Source of the DNA: an uncultured bacterium
GTDB taxonomy: Bacteria > Bacillota_A > Clostridia > Lachnospirales > Lachnospiraceae
Direction: 5' to 3'
Assembly: GCA_905215045.1 (NCBI GenBank)
Contig: CAJMOO010000004.1
Span: 1-47,770, forward strand
Length of the DNA stretch: 47,770 nucleotides
Shown: piece after piece, positions 23,666-33,718 of the stretch
Layout of the letters: every line of letters begins with the position of its first letter
Position numbering within the stretch: position 1 is the stretch's first letter
Position numbers and translations under genes: made by a program
Notes under the pieces: model-generated
What the model was told of the DNA's origin: nothing
Databases searched by the model: none
Seen by the model: the letters and a program-made list of their open reading frames with translations, nothing else

Positions 23666-24520
23666 CTACCTCATAATATCTCTATGCTCTACTTTGACAG
23701 AATATGGCAGTTGTTTTAATCTCTCTGCCAATTTATTCGTGATCGTAACAGATCGATGCTTTCCTCCAGTACATCCGATTCCGATCACAAGATTATACTT
23801 GCCTTCTTTAATATAATTTGGGATCAAGAATCTCATCATATCATCTAACTTATCAAGAAATTCCACAGATTCTTCATGCTTCATCACAAAATCCTGAATT
23901 GGTTTGTCATTTCCAGTTAATGGTCGCAGATTCAGATCATAGTATGGATTTGGAAGAAATCTGACATCAAATACCAGATCTACATCCGCAGGAATCCCAT
24001 GTTTAAATCCAAAAGAAACAACTGCAATCTGGAATCGTTCCCCTTCTTCTCCGTCTACAAAAATACGATCGATCTCTTCTTTTAACTCCCTTGTCAGAAG
24101 CTGGCTAGTATCAATCACATACGTTGCCTGATCTTGCAGAAATTTCATGATCTCCCGCTCTTTTGCAATTCCATCCTCAACTCTTCCATCTCTTGACAGA
24201 GGATGATTTCTTCTTGTCTCTTTATAGCGTTTTAATAAAATACGATTACTTGCATTCAGATAGAGAATCTCATACTTGATCCCCGCTGCCTCGATTTCTT
24301 TTAATTTGTGTGCTAACTCGCCAATTCCTCTTCCATTACGGATATCAATCCCAAGAGCAACATTTTCAATCTTGGCAGTTTCATCTAACAACATGTCTGC
24401 AAATTTATCAAGTAAAGCCACTGGAAGATTATCAACACAAAAATATCCAGCATCTTCTAATGTCTTTAATGCACTGCTTTTTCCTGCTCCTGACATTCCT
24501 GTTACAATTACAAATCTCAT
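23666..24520 (-). CDS. rapZ: RNase adapter / nucleotide-binding protein RapZ (YvcJ)
   Basis: P-loop ATPase/GTPase of 284 residues. The Walker A motif GMSGAGKSSALKTLEDAGYF is at residues 8-27, VDNLPVALLDKF follows, and Asp of the B-like motif lies near ALGIDIRNG. The C-terminal half has the RapZ family signature DVRFLPNPYYDLNLRPLTGN and GIGCTGGKHRSVTITNKLA (about 247-265), which in E. coli RapZ senses GlcN6P and guides small RNA decay. In B. subtilis YvcJ affects competence; its biochemical role in Clostridia is not established. It lies between murB (15 bp) and whiA. Confidence 0.95.
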   Translation of the reverse strand: MRFVIVTGMSGAGKSSALKTLEDAGYFCVDNLPVALLDKFADMLLDETAKIENVALGIDIRNGRGIGELAHKLKEIEAAGIKYEILYLNASNRILLKRYKETRRNHPLSRDGRVEDGIAKEREIMKFLQDQATYVIDTSQLLTRELKEEIDRIFVDGEEGERFQIAVVSFGFKHGIPADVDLVFDVRFLPNPYYDLNLRPLTGNDKPIQDFVMKHEESVEFLDKLDDMMRFLIPNYIKEGKYNLVIGIGCTGGKHRSVTITNKLAERLKQLPYSVKVEHRDIMR

Positions 24521-24535
24521 CTGTACTGCTCCTTT

Positions 24536-25444
24536 TTAGAACCTTCCAACACGTTTGACTTCTGGCTCCATCGTAACTCCAAACTGTTCTTTTACTTTAT
24601 CTTTCACGTCACTGATCAACTGCATAACATCGGATGCTGTAGCATTTCCACGGTTGATCACAAAACCACTGTGTTTTTCAGATACCTGTGCATCTCCCAC
24701 CTGATATCCCTTTAATCCTGCATCCTGAATCAATTTTCCGGCAAAATATCCTTCTGGACGTTTAAATGTACTTCCGGCACTTGGATATTCTAATGGCTGC
24801 TTTGTTTTTCTCGCTAATGCGTACTCATCCATTTTGGCTTTGATTTCTTCTTTATTTCCTTTCTTAAGTGCGATCACACCTTCTAAGACAACGTATTCAT
24901 TCTTTAAAACGTTACTTGTACGGTAACCAAGCTCTAATTCTTCTGCTTTCAGAGTTTTGATCTCTCCTTCTTTTGTAAGAACTGTCACTTCTTTTAGTAC
25001 CTGCACCATCTCACCACCGTATGCACCAGCATTCATAACGACGGCTCCGCCAAATGTTCCAGGAATTCCACCTGCAAACTCAAATCCAGTCAATTCTTCA
25101 TTGAGTGCTGCTCTGGATGTAGAACTTAATAAAGTTCCTGCTTTGACGATAAGTTCATTACCACGGACTTCGATTCCACTGTAGTTTTTGTAAATCTGAA
25201 GAACAATTCCATCCATTCCATCATCTGCGACCAAAAGATTACTCCCATTTCCTAAAACAAATAATGGAATTCCCTCTTCTTTTGCAAAACGACTGACCGC
25301 TTTGATCTCTTCCATATTCTCTGGTGCCACAAAAATATCGGCGGGTCCCCCAATACGGAATGTTGTATGATTTTTCATCGGTTCCTGTCTTAAAATATAT
25401 TTTTCTGGTATGATCTGTTTTAACTGATCAATCTTTGTATCCAT
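24536..25444 (-). CDS. murB: UDP-N-acetylenolpyruvoylglucosamine reductase
   Basis: FAD-dependent reduction of UDP-GlcNAc-enolpyruvate to UDP-MurNAc with NADPH. The start MDTKIDQLKQIIPEKYIL at 25444 follows GGAGAAATT; a 16-codon upstream extension is rejected, leaving 302 residues (type II, no Tyr-loop insert). FAD-binding motifs are NHTTFRIGGPADIF, VLGNGSNLLVADDG and GFEFAGGIPGTFGGAVVMNA. The catalytic segment EYPSAGSTFKRPEGYFAGKL carries the proton-donating Ser, and a C-terminal Glu lies in TMEPEVKRVGRF. It sits in the uvrC-hprK-glucokinase-murB-rapZ-whiA-crh series. Confidence 0.96.
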   Translation of the reverse strand: MDTKIDQLKQIIPEKYILRQEPMKNHTTFRIGGPADIFVAPENMEEIKAVSRFAKEEGIPLFVLGNGSNLLVADDGMDGIVLQIYKNYSGIEVRGNELIVKAGTLLSSTSRAALNEELTGFEFAGGIPGTFGGAVVMNAGAYGGEMVQVLKEVTVLTKEGEIKTLKAEELELGYRTSNVLKNEYVVLEGVIALKKGNKEEIKAKMDEYALARKTKQPLEYPSAGSTFKRPEGYFAGKLIQDAGLKGYQVGDAQVSEKHSGFVINRGNATASDVMQLISDVKDKVKEQFGVTMEPEVKRVGRF

Positions 25445-25513
25445 AATTTCTCCATTCTTAATATTAATGCAAGATGGAATCCTGTATATCACAGGATTCC
25501 AAATTTCTTCATC

Positions 25514-26449
25514 TTATGAAAGCATCAGACTAGCTGCACCATAAATTCCAGCATCATTTCCAAGAGTCGCAAGTACAAATCCTGTCTCCTGTGCTTTTCC
25601 AAATGTATACTTCTTAAAATGTGCATTGACCGCATCTAAAAGGATCTGTCCAGCTCTTGATACGCCTCCACCGATAACAAACACTTCTGGGTCGACCATC
25701 AATGCGATATTCCCTGCTGCAAGTGCTAATTTCTGTCCAAGATCATCTACCCGTTCTTTGGCAAATGTATCTCCTTCTTTAGCAGCATCAAAAATGTCTT
25801 TTGCAGTTACTTCATCAAGGTCTCTTAGTGTAGTCGCTTCTTTAAAATCCTTTAATGCTTTCTTTGTCTCATATACAATTCCCGTTGCAGATGCATAAAG
25901 TTCCAGACATCCTGTCTTTCCACAATTACATACACGATCATCAAAAGGATCCACAGTCATATGACCGATCTCTCCACCATATCCACGGCTTCCATCGATG
26001 ATCTTTCCATCAACGATGATCCCTCCTCCGACTCCTGTTCCAAGAGTTATCATCACTGCGCTGTTATAATCTGCTGCTGCTCCCATCCAGATTTCTCCTA
26101 AGGCTGCTGCATTGGCATCATTTGTTGCCTTTACCTTACACCCTGTAAGCTTTGACAATTCTCCTGCCACATCCACGCTTCCCCATCCAAGGTTCACACA
26201 TTCATTAACTTTTGAAAACTCAAGAACAGCTCCTGGAACTCCAACTCCGAGTCCGATCACATCTTCCTTATCAAAACCATTTGCTTTGCTGTGATCATTC
26301 ACTGCCTGTGCAATATCTGGCAGGATGTTCTTTCCATTTTCCTCAGTTCTTGTCTTGATCTCCCATTTCTCTTTTAATGTTCCATCTTCTCCAAACAGAC
26401 CCATTTTTACTGTTGTTCCACCAATATCAATTCCATATAAATATTTCAT
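25514..26449 (-). CDS. glcK: ROK-family glucokinase
   Basis: Phosphorylates glucose with ATP in the cytoplasm, feeding Pgi and PfkA, which are also encoded in this window. The 311 residues show the phosphate-1 motif YGIDIGGTTVKMGLFGEDG (residues 4-22), the sugar-binding ATNDANAAALGEIWMGAA, the ROK signature region ITLGTGVGGGIIVDGKIIDG and the Zn-binding CNCGKTGCLELYAS (about 170-183). Glucose specificity is inferred from the family and from the hprK/crh neighbourhood. It lies 5 bp after hprK and 69 bp before murB. Confidence 0.92.
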   Translation of the reverse strand: MKYLYGIDIGGTTVKMGLFGEDGTLKEKWEIKTRTEENGKNILPDIAQAVNDHSKANGFDKEDVIGLGVGVPGAVLEFSKVNECVNLGWGSVDVAGELSKLTGCKVKATNDANAAALGEIWMGAAADYNSAVMITLGTGVGGGIIVDGKIIDGSRGYGGEIGHMTVDPFDDRVCNCGKTGCLELYASATGIVYETKKALKDFKEATTLRDLDEVTAKDIFDAAKEGDTFAKERVDDLGQKLALAAGNIALMVDPEVFVIGGGVSRAGQILLDAVNAHFKKYTFGKAQETGFVLATLGNDAGIYGAASLMLS

Positions 26450-26454
26450 ATCAT

Positions 26455-27390
26455 TTAATCCTCCATCTGACCTGTAACACGTTTATAAAGTTCTTCGGCT
26501 GCATTATATCCCATCTTCTTCTGTCTGTGATTGATTGCTGCTGCTTCTACGATGATCGCCAAGTTACGCCCTGGACGAATTGGCAGTGTATGTGCTGCAA
26601 CTTTATTGCCAAGATATTCTACGTATTTCTCTTCTAATCCTAAGCGGTCATAATCCGCATCTTTGTTCCAGTCTTCCAACTGAATGACCAGATTGATCTC
26701 CTGCTCCATCTTAACGCTTTCAACACCATACAGATTCTTAACGTCAATAATACCGATTCCTCGCAGTTCGATAAAGAACCTTGTAACTTCCGGAGATGTT
26801 CCGATCAATGACTTCTTGCTGACCCTCTTGATCTCTACAACGTCATCAGATACCAGACGGTGTCCTCTTCGGATCAACTCTAAAGCTGCTTCACTCTTAC
26901 CGATCCCACTCTCTCCTGTGATCAGGATTCCTTCACCAAATACATCGACTAAAACTCCATGGATCGTAATGCTTGGAGCCAATACAGTTCCCAGCCAGCG
27001 GATTACTTCTGCCATAAATTCAGATGTCGTATCCTGAGATATCAAAACCGGTACCCCATACTCTTTGGCAACTTTTATCATCATCTCACTTGGATGCAGA
27101 TTCCTGCAAAATACAATAACTGGAATTCCAGCTCCGATAAATCTTTTATAAATATTTTTCGCATTTTCAACATCTTTTTCTACCTCTTCAATAAAAAGGT
27201 GTTCTGCTTTTCCGATGATCTGAACTCGATTCTGTGCAAAATTTTCAAAAAAACCTGCCAACTGTAATGCTGGACGGTTGATCTCTGCCTGTTCAATGTA
27301 AACTTCTTTTGAATTGATCTCTGGTGTTACTTCTTTTAAATTTAATTCCTTGACCATATCATATACTGATACTCTATGCTCTTTATCCAT
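26455..27390 (-). CDS. hprK: HPr kinase/phosphorylase
   Basis: Bifunctional sensor that phosphorylates HPr and Crh on Ser46 when glycolytic intermediates are high, and removes the phosphate by phosphorolysis when they are low; it drives CcpA catabolite control. The ATG at 27390 gives MDKEHRVSVYDMVKEL (311 residues); a GTG seven codons upstream is rejected. The N-terminal domain covers about 1-130 (EINRPALQLAGFFENFAQNR). The P-loop is ITGESGIGKSEAALELIRRG (about 152-171). The HprK signature is IELRGIGIIDVKNLYG, and the C-terminal helix carries PIRPGRNLAIIVEAAAINHR. It is co-transcribed with the crh-like gene. Confidence 0.96.
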   Translation of the reverse strand: MDKEHRVSVYDMVKELNLKEVTPEINSKEVYIEQAEINRPALQLAGFFENFAQNRVQIIGKAEHLFIEEVEKDVENAKNIYKRFIGAGIPVIVFCRNLHPSEMMIKVAKEYGVPVLISQDTTSEFMAEVIRWLGTVLAPSITIHGVLVDVFGEGILITGESGIGKSEAALELIRRGHRLVSDDVVEIKRVSKKSLIGTSPEVTRFFIELRGIGIIDVKNLYGVESVKMEQEINLVIQLEDWNKDADYDRLGLEEKYVEYLGNKVAAHTLPIRPGRNLAIIVEAAAINHRQKKMGYNAAEELYKRVTGQMED

Positions 27391-27451
27391 AATCTTTCTC
27401 TCTTTCTGCACCCTTGATTGTCTGTCTCTTTCTCTATTTTAACATATTTCC

Positions 27452-29320
27452 TTACTGCTTGGAATCGTGAAAAAACCCATAAATAGACTCTGCAGTACTT
27501 TGATTCATGCCAGGAACATTTAAAAGTTCCGTAACTGTTGCTGTCTTGATCTGTCCAAGATCTTTAAAATACTTCATTAATTCTTTTCGTCTCTTTGGTC
27601 CAACACCTTTGATGTCATCAAGAACAGAATGTACTTGCCCTTTTGCACGCAATGATCTGTGATATTCGATCGCAAAACGATGGGCTTCATCCTGTATCCT
27701 TGTCACAAGTAAAAATGCTTCGCTGTTTGGCGCAAATATGATTTCCTCGTTGTTATAATACAAGCCTCTCGTTCTATGATCATCATCTTTGACCATTCCA
27801 CATACTGGAATATCAAGTCCCAAATGATCCAGCACACGAAGTGCAACATTGACCTGTCCTTTTCCTCCATCCATCATCAGAATATCCGGAAACTTTGTAA
27901 AACTGCCAAGTGCAGCATCTTTTCCCTGTTCTTTCAGTTCTTCCAGCTCTTTCTTTCCATGAAGAAATCTTCTGGTCAAAACTTCTTCCATACTGGCATA
28001 GTCATCCGGACCTTCAATGGTTCTTAAACGAAACTTGCGATAATCTCTTCTTCTTGCTTTTCCTCTTTCAAATACGACCATGGATGCTACGGTCTGAAAT
28101 CCACTGATATTAGAAATATCAAATGCTTCCATTCGATTCAAACCTTCCATCCCGAGCAATTCTTCAATCTCATGAACTGCCCCGATCGTCCTTCTTTCTT
28201 CCCGTTTGATCTTCTCACGATCCATTCTTAATACATTCTGAGCATTTTCCTTTGCCATCTCTACCATCTTGTGTTTTTGCCCACGCACTGGTATCTTAAA
28301 ATGTACTTTTGCTCCTCGTTTCTTTGACAACCATTCTTCAATGATCTCCTTTTCTGAAATATCATGTTCCAGAAAGATTTCCCCTGGAAGATAAGGCGTC
28401 CCCGCGTAAAACTGTTTGACAAAAGCTCCTAAAACTTCTTCCTTGGAACTTTCCTCATCTGCTTCCATATGAAAATGTTCTCTTCCAAGAAGCTTTCCTT
28501 GGCGGATAAAGAAAATAGATACGACAACATCCTTATCATCCTGTGCCATTGCAATAATGTCACGGTCCTCAAACGCATACGTATTGATCTTCTGACGGTC
28601 CATGATCCGCTCAATACTCTTGAGCAAATCTCTGTATTCCATTGCCTGTTCAAATTCCAATTCATCCGATGCTTTTTGCATTTTCTCCTGAAGCATTTTT
28701 GCAACCTGTTTATAATTTCCATTTAGAAACTTGATTGTTTCTTCGATCTGTTTTGCATATTCTTCCTTGGATATATATCCTTGGCATGGTGCATCACACT
28801 GCTTGATCTGATAGTACAGACAAGGCCTGTCCTTCCCTGTATCTTTTGGAAGTCTTCGGTTACAGGTACGGATCTTAAAGATCTTGCGAAGCAGCTCGAT
28901 CGTATCATTTACTGCTCCTGCACTCGTATAAGGTCCGAAATACTTTCCTCCATCTGCTTTCATCTTCCTTGCCAGCATGATTCTTGGAAATTCTTCATTG
29001 ACCGTTACTTTAATGTAAGGATAGCCTTTGTCATCTTTCAGTTTTGTATTATATTTTGGATGATGCTCTTTGATCAGATTGTTCTCAAGCACTAAAGCTT
29101 CCAGTTCTGAATCCGTGATGATATATTCAAAATAAGCAACATTCTTTACCATATGCTGAATCTTCACAGACAGATTCCGGCTGTCTTGAAAATACTGACG
29201 CACACGATTACATAACTTGATCGCTTTTCCAACGTAAATGATCTCATCTTTGCTGTTATGCATCAGATAAACTCCTGGTTTCGCTGGGAGTTTCTTAAGT
29301 TCTTCCTGAATATCAAACAT
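27452..29320 (-). CDS. uvrC: UvrABC excinuclease subunit C
   Basis: Makes both incisions in nucleotide excision repair. The true start [20 protein letters not shown] at 29320 has GGAGGGAAG seven bases upstream; the 50-codon upstream extension is spurious. The 622 residues include the GIY-YIG domain ([20 protein letters not shown], about residues 16-35, 3' incision), a Cys-rich patch ([10 protein letters not shown] ... [16 protein letters not shown]), the UvrB-binding UVR motif ([20 protein letters not shown]), the RNase H-like 5'-incision domain ([37 protein letters not shown]) and C-terminal helix-hairpin-helix motifs ([20 protein letters not shown]). It heads the hprK-glcK-murB-rapZ-whiA-crh run, 61 bp before hprK. 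Confidence 0.97.
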   Translation of the reverse strand: MFDIQEELKKLPAKPGVYLMHNSKDEIIYVGKAIKLCNRVRQYFQDSRNLSVKIQHMVKNVAYFEYIITDSELEALVLENNLIKEHHPKYNTKLKDDKGYPYIKVTVNEEFPRIMLARKMKADGGKYFGPYTSAGAVNDTIELLRKIFKIRTCNRRLPKDTGKDRPCLYYQIKQCDAPCQGYISKEEYAKQIEETIKFLNGNYKQVAKMLQEKMQKASDELEFEQAMEYRDLLKSIERIMDRQKINTYAFEDRDIIAMAQDDKDVVVSIFFIRQGKLLGREHFHMEADEESSKEEVLGAFVKQFYAGTPYLPGEIFLEHDISEKEIIEEWLSKKRGAKVHFKIPVRGQKHKMVEMAKENAQNVLRMDREKIKREERRTIGAVHEIEELLGMEGLNRMEAFDISNISGFQTVASMVVFERGKARRRDYRKFRLRTIEGPDDYASMEEVLTRRFLHGKKELEELKEQGKDAALGSFTKFPDILMMDGGKGQVNVALRVLDHLGLDIPVCGMVKDDDHRTRGLYYNNEEIIFAPNSEAFLLVTRIQDEAHRFAIEYHRSLRAKGQVHSVLDDIKGVGPKRRKELMKYFKDLGQIKTATVTELLNVPGMNQSTAESIYGFFHDSKQ

Positions 29321-29374
29321 GAACTTCCCTCCATCTTTATTTTGTATCTTTTGGGGTTGCAAAATACACTTAAG

Positions 29375-29403
29375 ATTTATCACAGCATAAATTGGAATGT
29401 AAA
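29375..29403 (-). promoter_or_regulatory. Possible promoter of uvrC
   Basis: On the minus strand TTTACA (29403-29398), 17-bp spacer, ATAAAT (29380-29375), about 55 bp before the uvrC start. The -35 is good and the -10 is poor. It lies in the 146-bp gap after the large secreted-protein gene. Confidence 0.35.
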
Positions 29404-29466
29404 AAAAGTGGCATATCGCTGGGTGATGTTGGTTGTTGTGGATGGGACAGAAAGAAGGTACCACCA

Positions 29467-32400
29467 TCAAATTTTACACTTCTTAACCTTACTCCAGTTC
29501 TTAGAATAAACCTTCTTATTTCCAGCACCTTTCGTATAAGCCTTCATCCTAAAATAATAAGTCTTCTTAGATTTCAGTTTCTTCACCATCAAATTCATTT
29601 TCGTTGCATATTTTGTCTTTGTCTGACTACGTTTAAATTTCTTTGATGTAGAATACTGGATCATATACCCTTTTGCTTTGCTGACTTTTTTCCATTTCAG
29701 CTGGGCTTTTCTTTTACCTTTCTTTATGGTTTTGATCGTTGCTCTTCCGGGTGCTTTTGTTGTTGTTTGTGTTGGTTTGTTTGTTGATGTCTGTGTTTTT
29801 TGTTCTGTTGTTTTCTCTGTTGATGATGTTGTTTCTTTTTTGGCTGTTGTTTTTTCAGTTGTAGTTACTTCTGTGGCTGTTGTAACTTCTGTCGTTGTAA
29901 CTCCTGTTGCCTCTGTGGTTGCTGGTTTTTCTGGTTCTTTTTTTGTTGTGTCTTCGTACAGATTAATCATCGCTGCGGATGCAAAACTTCTTCCGTCTCC
30001 CCAGTTGCTTGTTGTTACAAATTTTATGTACTGTGTTTTTACAGAATCTTGTAATATGATCTTTTTCGATTGGGCATTGTTCAGCCATCCGCTGATGCTG
30101 GCTGCTTCTGTCCATTCTTCTCCATCATCACTTACATATAAAATTGCATCTTTGATTCTTCCATTTGTTCCAACCTGTCTTGGCACATATTCAAGAACTG
30201 ACAGATATACGGGTTCATCTAATTTTATTGTAATTGATTTTTCTTTGTCAGAACCATCATAAACTGTATGCCATAAAGTGTTGATATTGCCATCGATTGC
30301 ATTTTTGGCGTAATCTCCTTTATCGCTTTGTTCGGAAGATACTTTTTCAATCGATAAATGTTTGATGGAAATATATTTTTGAGCATCATCTGTGTTATCT
30401 TTTGTAAACTGATATGTATTTGTTGTACCTGCCAGATAGACTCCTGTTGCTGCTGTTCTTACAATCAATGTCTTGTCTCCGCTTAAGTCTGGCTGTTCTT
30501 CTTTGTAAGAAGTCCATTGATCTTCTTCCTTGTATTTCCATTCTAAACCTGCCGTATTTCCAATTAACTGATTTTCCAGGTCATTGACATAAAGACCTGT
30601 TGGAAGTCCTTTGGATTCTTGGATGTCAATCGTAAATACATTATCATCTGAGTAGTCTGCACCGATAATATGAGCTTTAATTTCCTTCTCTGATGTGATG
30701 GATGCAATTTCTTTTTCGGTTAATTTTACACTGTGTTTCTCTGTCTGTGTCCATGTTTTTCCACCATCTAAGCTGTAATCCCATACAACGTCTGTATCGT
30801 CATATCGGCTGGATAAAATGATTTCTCCTGCGTGATCTCCATCAAATGAAAAGCTTGCAATTTCTACATCAACATTTCCAAGAAGCTGGTTTGCCACTTC
30901 ACGGACTGCACTTGCCTGAATAGATTCTTTGTCTGTTGCCTTTGCTGCTGTCTTTAATGTGTTTGTCTGAAGCAAAGTAAAGCTTGTGCTGTAAGTTGTT
31001 GAAGTAAGATGCGACTTGATCAGATTCAGAAGATCATACATCGGATGTGGATAGTATGTATATGTTTCTGCGATTTCTTTTGCCAGTGCATAGTATTCTT
31101 CTTCTGTTTTCTGATCGTCCTTCTCATAGAGATTTACTAATCCAAGCCATGCATCAAAATTCAGTTTTTCGGTTTTCAATGCTTTTCGGTAAATGGATTC
31201 TAACTTTTCATCATCGTCCTTGTAAATGTCTGCAAGCATCAGAATTTCTTCTGCTTTTTCGTAGGAATCGTATTCATTTTGTGCCGCCTGCGCAAGAAGA
31301 ATATAGTTTGCGTTCCATCCGCTTGTGTAACTTCCACTTCCCCAATCGTTCATCGTTCTTGTGTTTAAATGCTCTGTTTTGCCGGATTTACCCCAGCCAG
31401 ATACATTATTTCCAAGATTCCAGATACCATTTCCGTTGGAATCCTGTGTGTAATAAATAAATGCACAATGAGCCGGCTGGCTGATACATGTATTTGGAAG
31501 TCCTTTATATGTACCCCAGATACAACTTCCTGTCTTGGAAAGTCCACCACAAACTGCTCCTTCCTCAAACATGATCCAAAGCTTTGGATTGCCTTTCTTG
31601 TATGGTATATTGTATTTTGATAAATGATATTTTTCATCCCATTTGTCGTAATTTTCTTCGCTGTAATATTGATCTTTTGTATATTCATATCCAGATGTAT
31701 ATTTGATATAACTATATGGACTTGTTGCACCATTTTTGTCATTTCTTACATAATGATTGAGCCATACGATTTCTTCATCATCAATGATCGTATTCATAAC
31801 AAAACGCATCTCTTCCACGGTAAGTGACTCAAAAATCTCGTTCTCAATCAGTTCCTGATCTTGCCCTTTATGTAAATGAAGATCCTTATAAATCTGATAT
31901 CTTGTCACAGGATCTGAAACCTGTGTCCCATCAAAGAAGAAATAATTTTTTCCTGATGCTGTTAGTGAAAGAGATAATATCATTTTGCGGTAAAGATCAC
32001 TGTATTTTGTTCCGTGACTTGTTATATTGTCATTTGCTAAATCTGTTTTATAAGTTGTATACAATCTTGATAACACCTTGACGGAATTTAAATAACTTCC
32101 CTCAGGTTTTCCACCTGCTAAATAAAGACGCAGTGTTTCTTTGTCATTCATCAGCCATGAAATGGTATCTTTGTACTCATCACTGTATTTTGCAAGTGCC
32201 TGTAAAATTTCGTATCCGACACTTTTTACAAACTGTCTCTGTAAAAGTGTTAATTCATAGTCTCCTGTGATTTCCTGAAGATCATTTTGTTTTAATTGCT
32301 GATCATAAGTGTCAACTGTTTTGATCTCTGCGATATCGGAAGTGTCTTCTTTATAATCTTCTTTGATTAGTTTTGCGTTAGCGTAGACCGCTTCATCGTA

Positions 32401-32928
32401 CCAGGCAGACCACCAGTTGTCACTGTTATCATCCGCTGTTAATTTTAAATATTTTGCATTTTTAATATCTACTTTTACAGATTTTGCTTCACTCCACCCA
32501 TAAAACGTACTAGAATTATATTTTTCCATCCATTCTTCCCCATCATCGGATGTATAAATATAAAATCTTACTCCGGTATTAAAATATGTACTCTGCTCGC
32601 TGATATCAACTCCAAGATCCGCTGTAAAATAGTCATAATCATAATCTTTGAGATCATAAACAATCTCTGAAGTTGCCCATGCACAAAGTCCTTTGATATA
32701 GGGTTGACTTTTTTCATTCACTTTCAATGTAATCATTTGATTGGAATCATTCTCGTCAAGATGAATACTGTGACCACTTGCCGCAAATGATTTGTCTTTG
32801 TCGTATGAAATGTCTGATAGATAGGTGTAGTTCTTGCTTGCCGGCTGACTTTCCGAAGCGTAGATCTTATGTGTGAACAGCAAACATAGTGCCAGTGCCG
32901 ACAACACAATTTTTAATTTTTTCCCCAT
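29467..32928 (-). CDS. Large secreted protein: NPCBM, transglutaminase-like region, F5/8 type C (CBM32-like), Thr-rich linker, FN3-like tail
   Basis: A 1153-residue exported protein. Residues 1-25 are a signal peptide ([20 protein letters not shown]). About 35-190 resemble an NPCBM carbohydrate-binding module ([40 protein letters not shown]). About 225-600 is a helical region with a transglutaminase/papain-like Cys-His pattern: [17 protein letters not shown] then [20 protein letters not shown]. About 690-850 contain Ig-like sheets ([15 protein letters not shown]). About 870-1000 form an F5/8 type C domain ([20 protein letters not shown]). A Thr/Lys/Glu linker (about 1005-1070) leads to an FN3-like basic C-terminus. 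There is no LPXTG or SLH anchor. It probably binds glycans or cell wall and may process peptide bonds. It has its own promoter. Confidence 0.8.
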   Translation of the reverse strand: MGKKLKIVLSALALCLLFTHKIYASESQPASKNYTYLSDISYDKDKSFAASGHSIHLDENDSNQMITLKVNEKSQPYIKGLCAWATSEIVYDLKDYDYDYFTADLGVDISEQSTYFNTGVRFYIYTSDDGEEWMEKYNSSTFYGWSEAKSVKVDIKNAKYLKLTADDNSDNWWSAWYDEAVYANAKLIKEDYKEDTSDIAEIKTVDTYDQQLKQNDLQEITGDYELTLLQRQFVKSVGYEILQALAKYSDEYKDTISWLMNDKETLRLYLAGGKPEGSYLNSVKVLSRLYTTYKTDLANDNITSHGTKYSDLYRKMILSLSLTASGKNYFFFDGTQVSDPVTRYQIYKDLHLHKGQDQELIENEIFESLTVEEMRFVMNTIIDDEEIVWLNHYVRNDKNGATSPYSYIKYTSGYEYTKDQYYSEENYDKWDEKYHLSKYNIPYKKGNPKLWIMFEEGAVCGGLSKTGSCIWGTYKGLPNTCISQPAHCAFIYYTQDSNGNGIWNLGNNVSGWGKSGKTEHLNTRTMNDWGSGSYTSGWNANYILLAQAAQNEYDSYEKAEEILMLADIYKDDDEKLESIYRKALKTEKLNFDAWLGLVNLYEKDDQKTEEEYYALAKEIAETYTYYPHPMYDLLNLIKSHLTSTTYSTSFTLLQTNTLKTAAKATDKESIQASAVREVANQLLGNVDVEIASFSFDGDHAGEIILSSRYDDTDVVWDYSLDGGKTWTQTEKHSVKLTEKEIASITSEKEIKAHIIGADYSDDNVFTIDIQESKGLPTGLYVNDLENQLIGNTAGLEWKYKEEDQWTSYKEEQPDLSGDKTLIVRTAATGVYLAGTTNTYQFTKDNTDDAQKYISIKHLSIEKVSSEQSDKGDYAKNAIDGNINTLWHTVYDGSDKEKSITIKLDEPVYLSVLEYVPRQVGTNGRIKDAILYVSDDGEEWTEAASISGWLNNAQSKKIILQDSVKTQYIKFVTTSNWGDGRSFASAAMINLYEDTTKKEPEKPATTEATGVTTTEVTTATEVTTTEKTTAKKETTSSTEKTTEQKTQTSTNKPTQTTTKAPGRATIKTIKKGKRKAQLKWKKVSKAKGYMIQYSTSKKFKRSQTKTKYATKMNLMVKKLKSKKTYYFRMKAYTKGAGNKKVYSKNWSKVKKCKI

Positions 32929-32978
32929 ATTTTTTACTCCTGTTTTATTTATATTTCCTGTTTTTGTTTCCTGATTTC

Positions 32979-33007
32979 ATTATAACTTTTTGGGGATATA
33001 AGCACAA
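32979..33007 (-). promoter_or_regulatory. Promoter of the large secreted-protein gene
   Basis: On the minus strand TTGTGC (33007-33002), 17-bp spacer, TATAAT (32984-32979), 50 bp before the start codon. It begins only about 30 bp past the stop of the nuclease-gene relic. Confidence 0.7.
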
Positions 33008-33038
33008 TGTTTTTATGACAGTCCCTTAATCCCTTTTA

Positions 33039-33209
33039 TTAATCTTTTAGAATCTTGCATTCCTTCTTATAAAAACAAATACCATACTGCATTACTTGCC
33101 GATATCCTTGCATTTCTATGTGTTTGTCATATTGCATTGTCTTAATCTGTTCCAATGCTTCTTTACATTTTTGATCCTTCCTGATCTGACTACACCTTTC
33201 CAATTTGCT
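33039..33209 (-). pseudogene. 3' relic of a DUF1703 / PD-(D/E)XK_9 AAA-ATPase gene
   Basis: The minus strand between nrdG and the large secreted-protein promoter is open for 56 codons without a start and ends at TAA (33041-33039). Its peptide includes CKEALEQIKTMQYDKHIEMQ and YRQVMQYGICFYKKECKI. This matches the C-terminus typical of DUF1703 proteins (an ALxQIxxKxY ... Y ... YGIAFYKKxC pattern), the predicted PD-(D/E)XK nuclease tail of a large accessory AAA-ATPase family in gut Clostridia and Bacteroidetes. The N-terminal ATPase and most of the nuclease domain are gone. The identification is by eye from family knowledge. Confidence 0.65.
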
Positions 33210-33222
33210 TTATGTATTTATT

Positions 33223-33717
33223 TTATAAGTTGTATGACAGATGAATTTCATTTCTTCTCAACGTCTCCTGCACATCAATAACTCTCTGATTCCGACTCCC
33301 CTTCCAATGAAGTTTCCCATCGAATTCTTCCTGTACAAAAGGTCCGTCAACAATAACATCGCAATGCTTCACAACATCTAATGTCTTAATCTCTTCCCAG
33401 CAAAATCCAGTATACAGCCAGATTGTTTTCTCTGGAAATGTCTCTTTGATCTCTTTCGCTAACACTGCCACTTCTGCGTGGTTTGCTGGGTGGAGTGGAT
33501 CTCCTCCGCTGAATGTGACACCTGAGATATAGTCTGGTTTGATCGCTTCAAATAATTCTTCTTTTGCTGCCTCATCAAATGGAATTCCCCCTTCGATATC
33601 CCATGTGACTGGGTTGTGGCAGCCTTTGCATTTGTGGGTGCATCCTGCAACCCATAGGACGGCTCGCAGGCCGTCTCCATTTAGCATATCATCTTTCGTA
33701 ATATTATGGTAACGCAT
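33223..33717 (-). CDS. nrdG: Anaerobic ribonucleoside-triphosphate reductase-activating protein
   Basis: Radical SAM enzyme that installs the glycyl radical on NrdD. The start MRYHNITKDDMLNGDGLRAV at 33717 gives 164 residues, the normal size; a longer frame running into the nrdD tail is rejected. The cluster-binding motif is CTHKCKGC (CxxxCxxC, residues 27-34), followed by PVTWDIEGG and a GGDPL SAM-binding loop in VTFSGGDPLHPANHAEV. It lies immediately downstream of nrdD (the start codon is two bases past its stop) and shares its NrdR-type control. Confidence 0.96.
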   Translation of the reverse strand: MRYHNITKDDMLNGDGLRAVLWVAGCTHKCKGCHNPVTWDIEGGIPFDEAAKEELFEAIKPDYISGVTFSGGDPLHPANHAEVAVLAKEIKETFPEKTIWLYTGFCWEEIKTLDVVKHCDVIVDGPFVQEEFDGKLHWKGSRNQRVIDVQETLRRNEIHLSYNL

Positions 33718-33718
33718 T

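Noticed and set aside
29421..29466. Terminator for the large secreted-protein gene
   Set aside because: A loose dyad (GATGGTGGT / ACCAACATC) has a long loop and no T-run.
29004..29470. UvrC extended to an upstream start at 29470
   Set aside because: The 50 extra residues have no family similarity, while the ATG at 29320 has GGAGGG and gives the standard [12 protein letters not shown] start.
29678..30262. 194-codon plus-strand frame opposite the Thr-rich linker of the large secreted protein
   Set aside because: A valine-rich shadow produced by Thr codons read on the other strand; no start signals.
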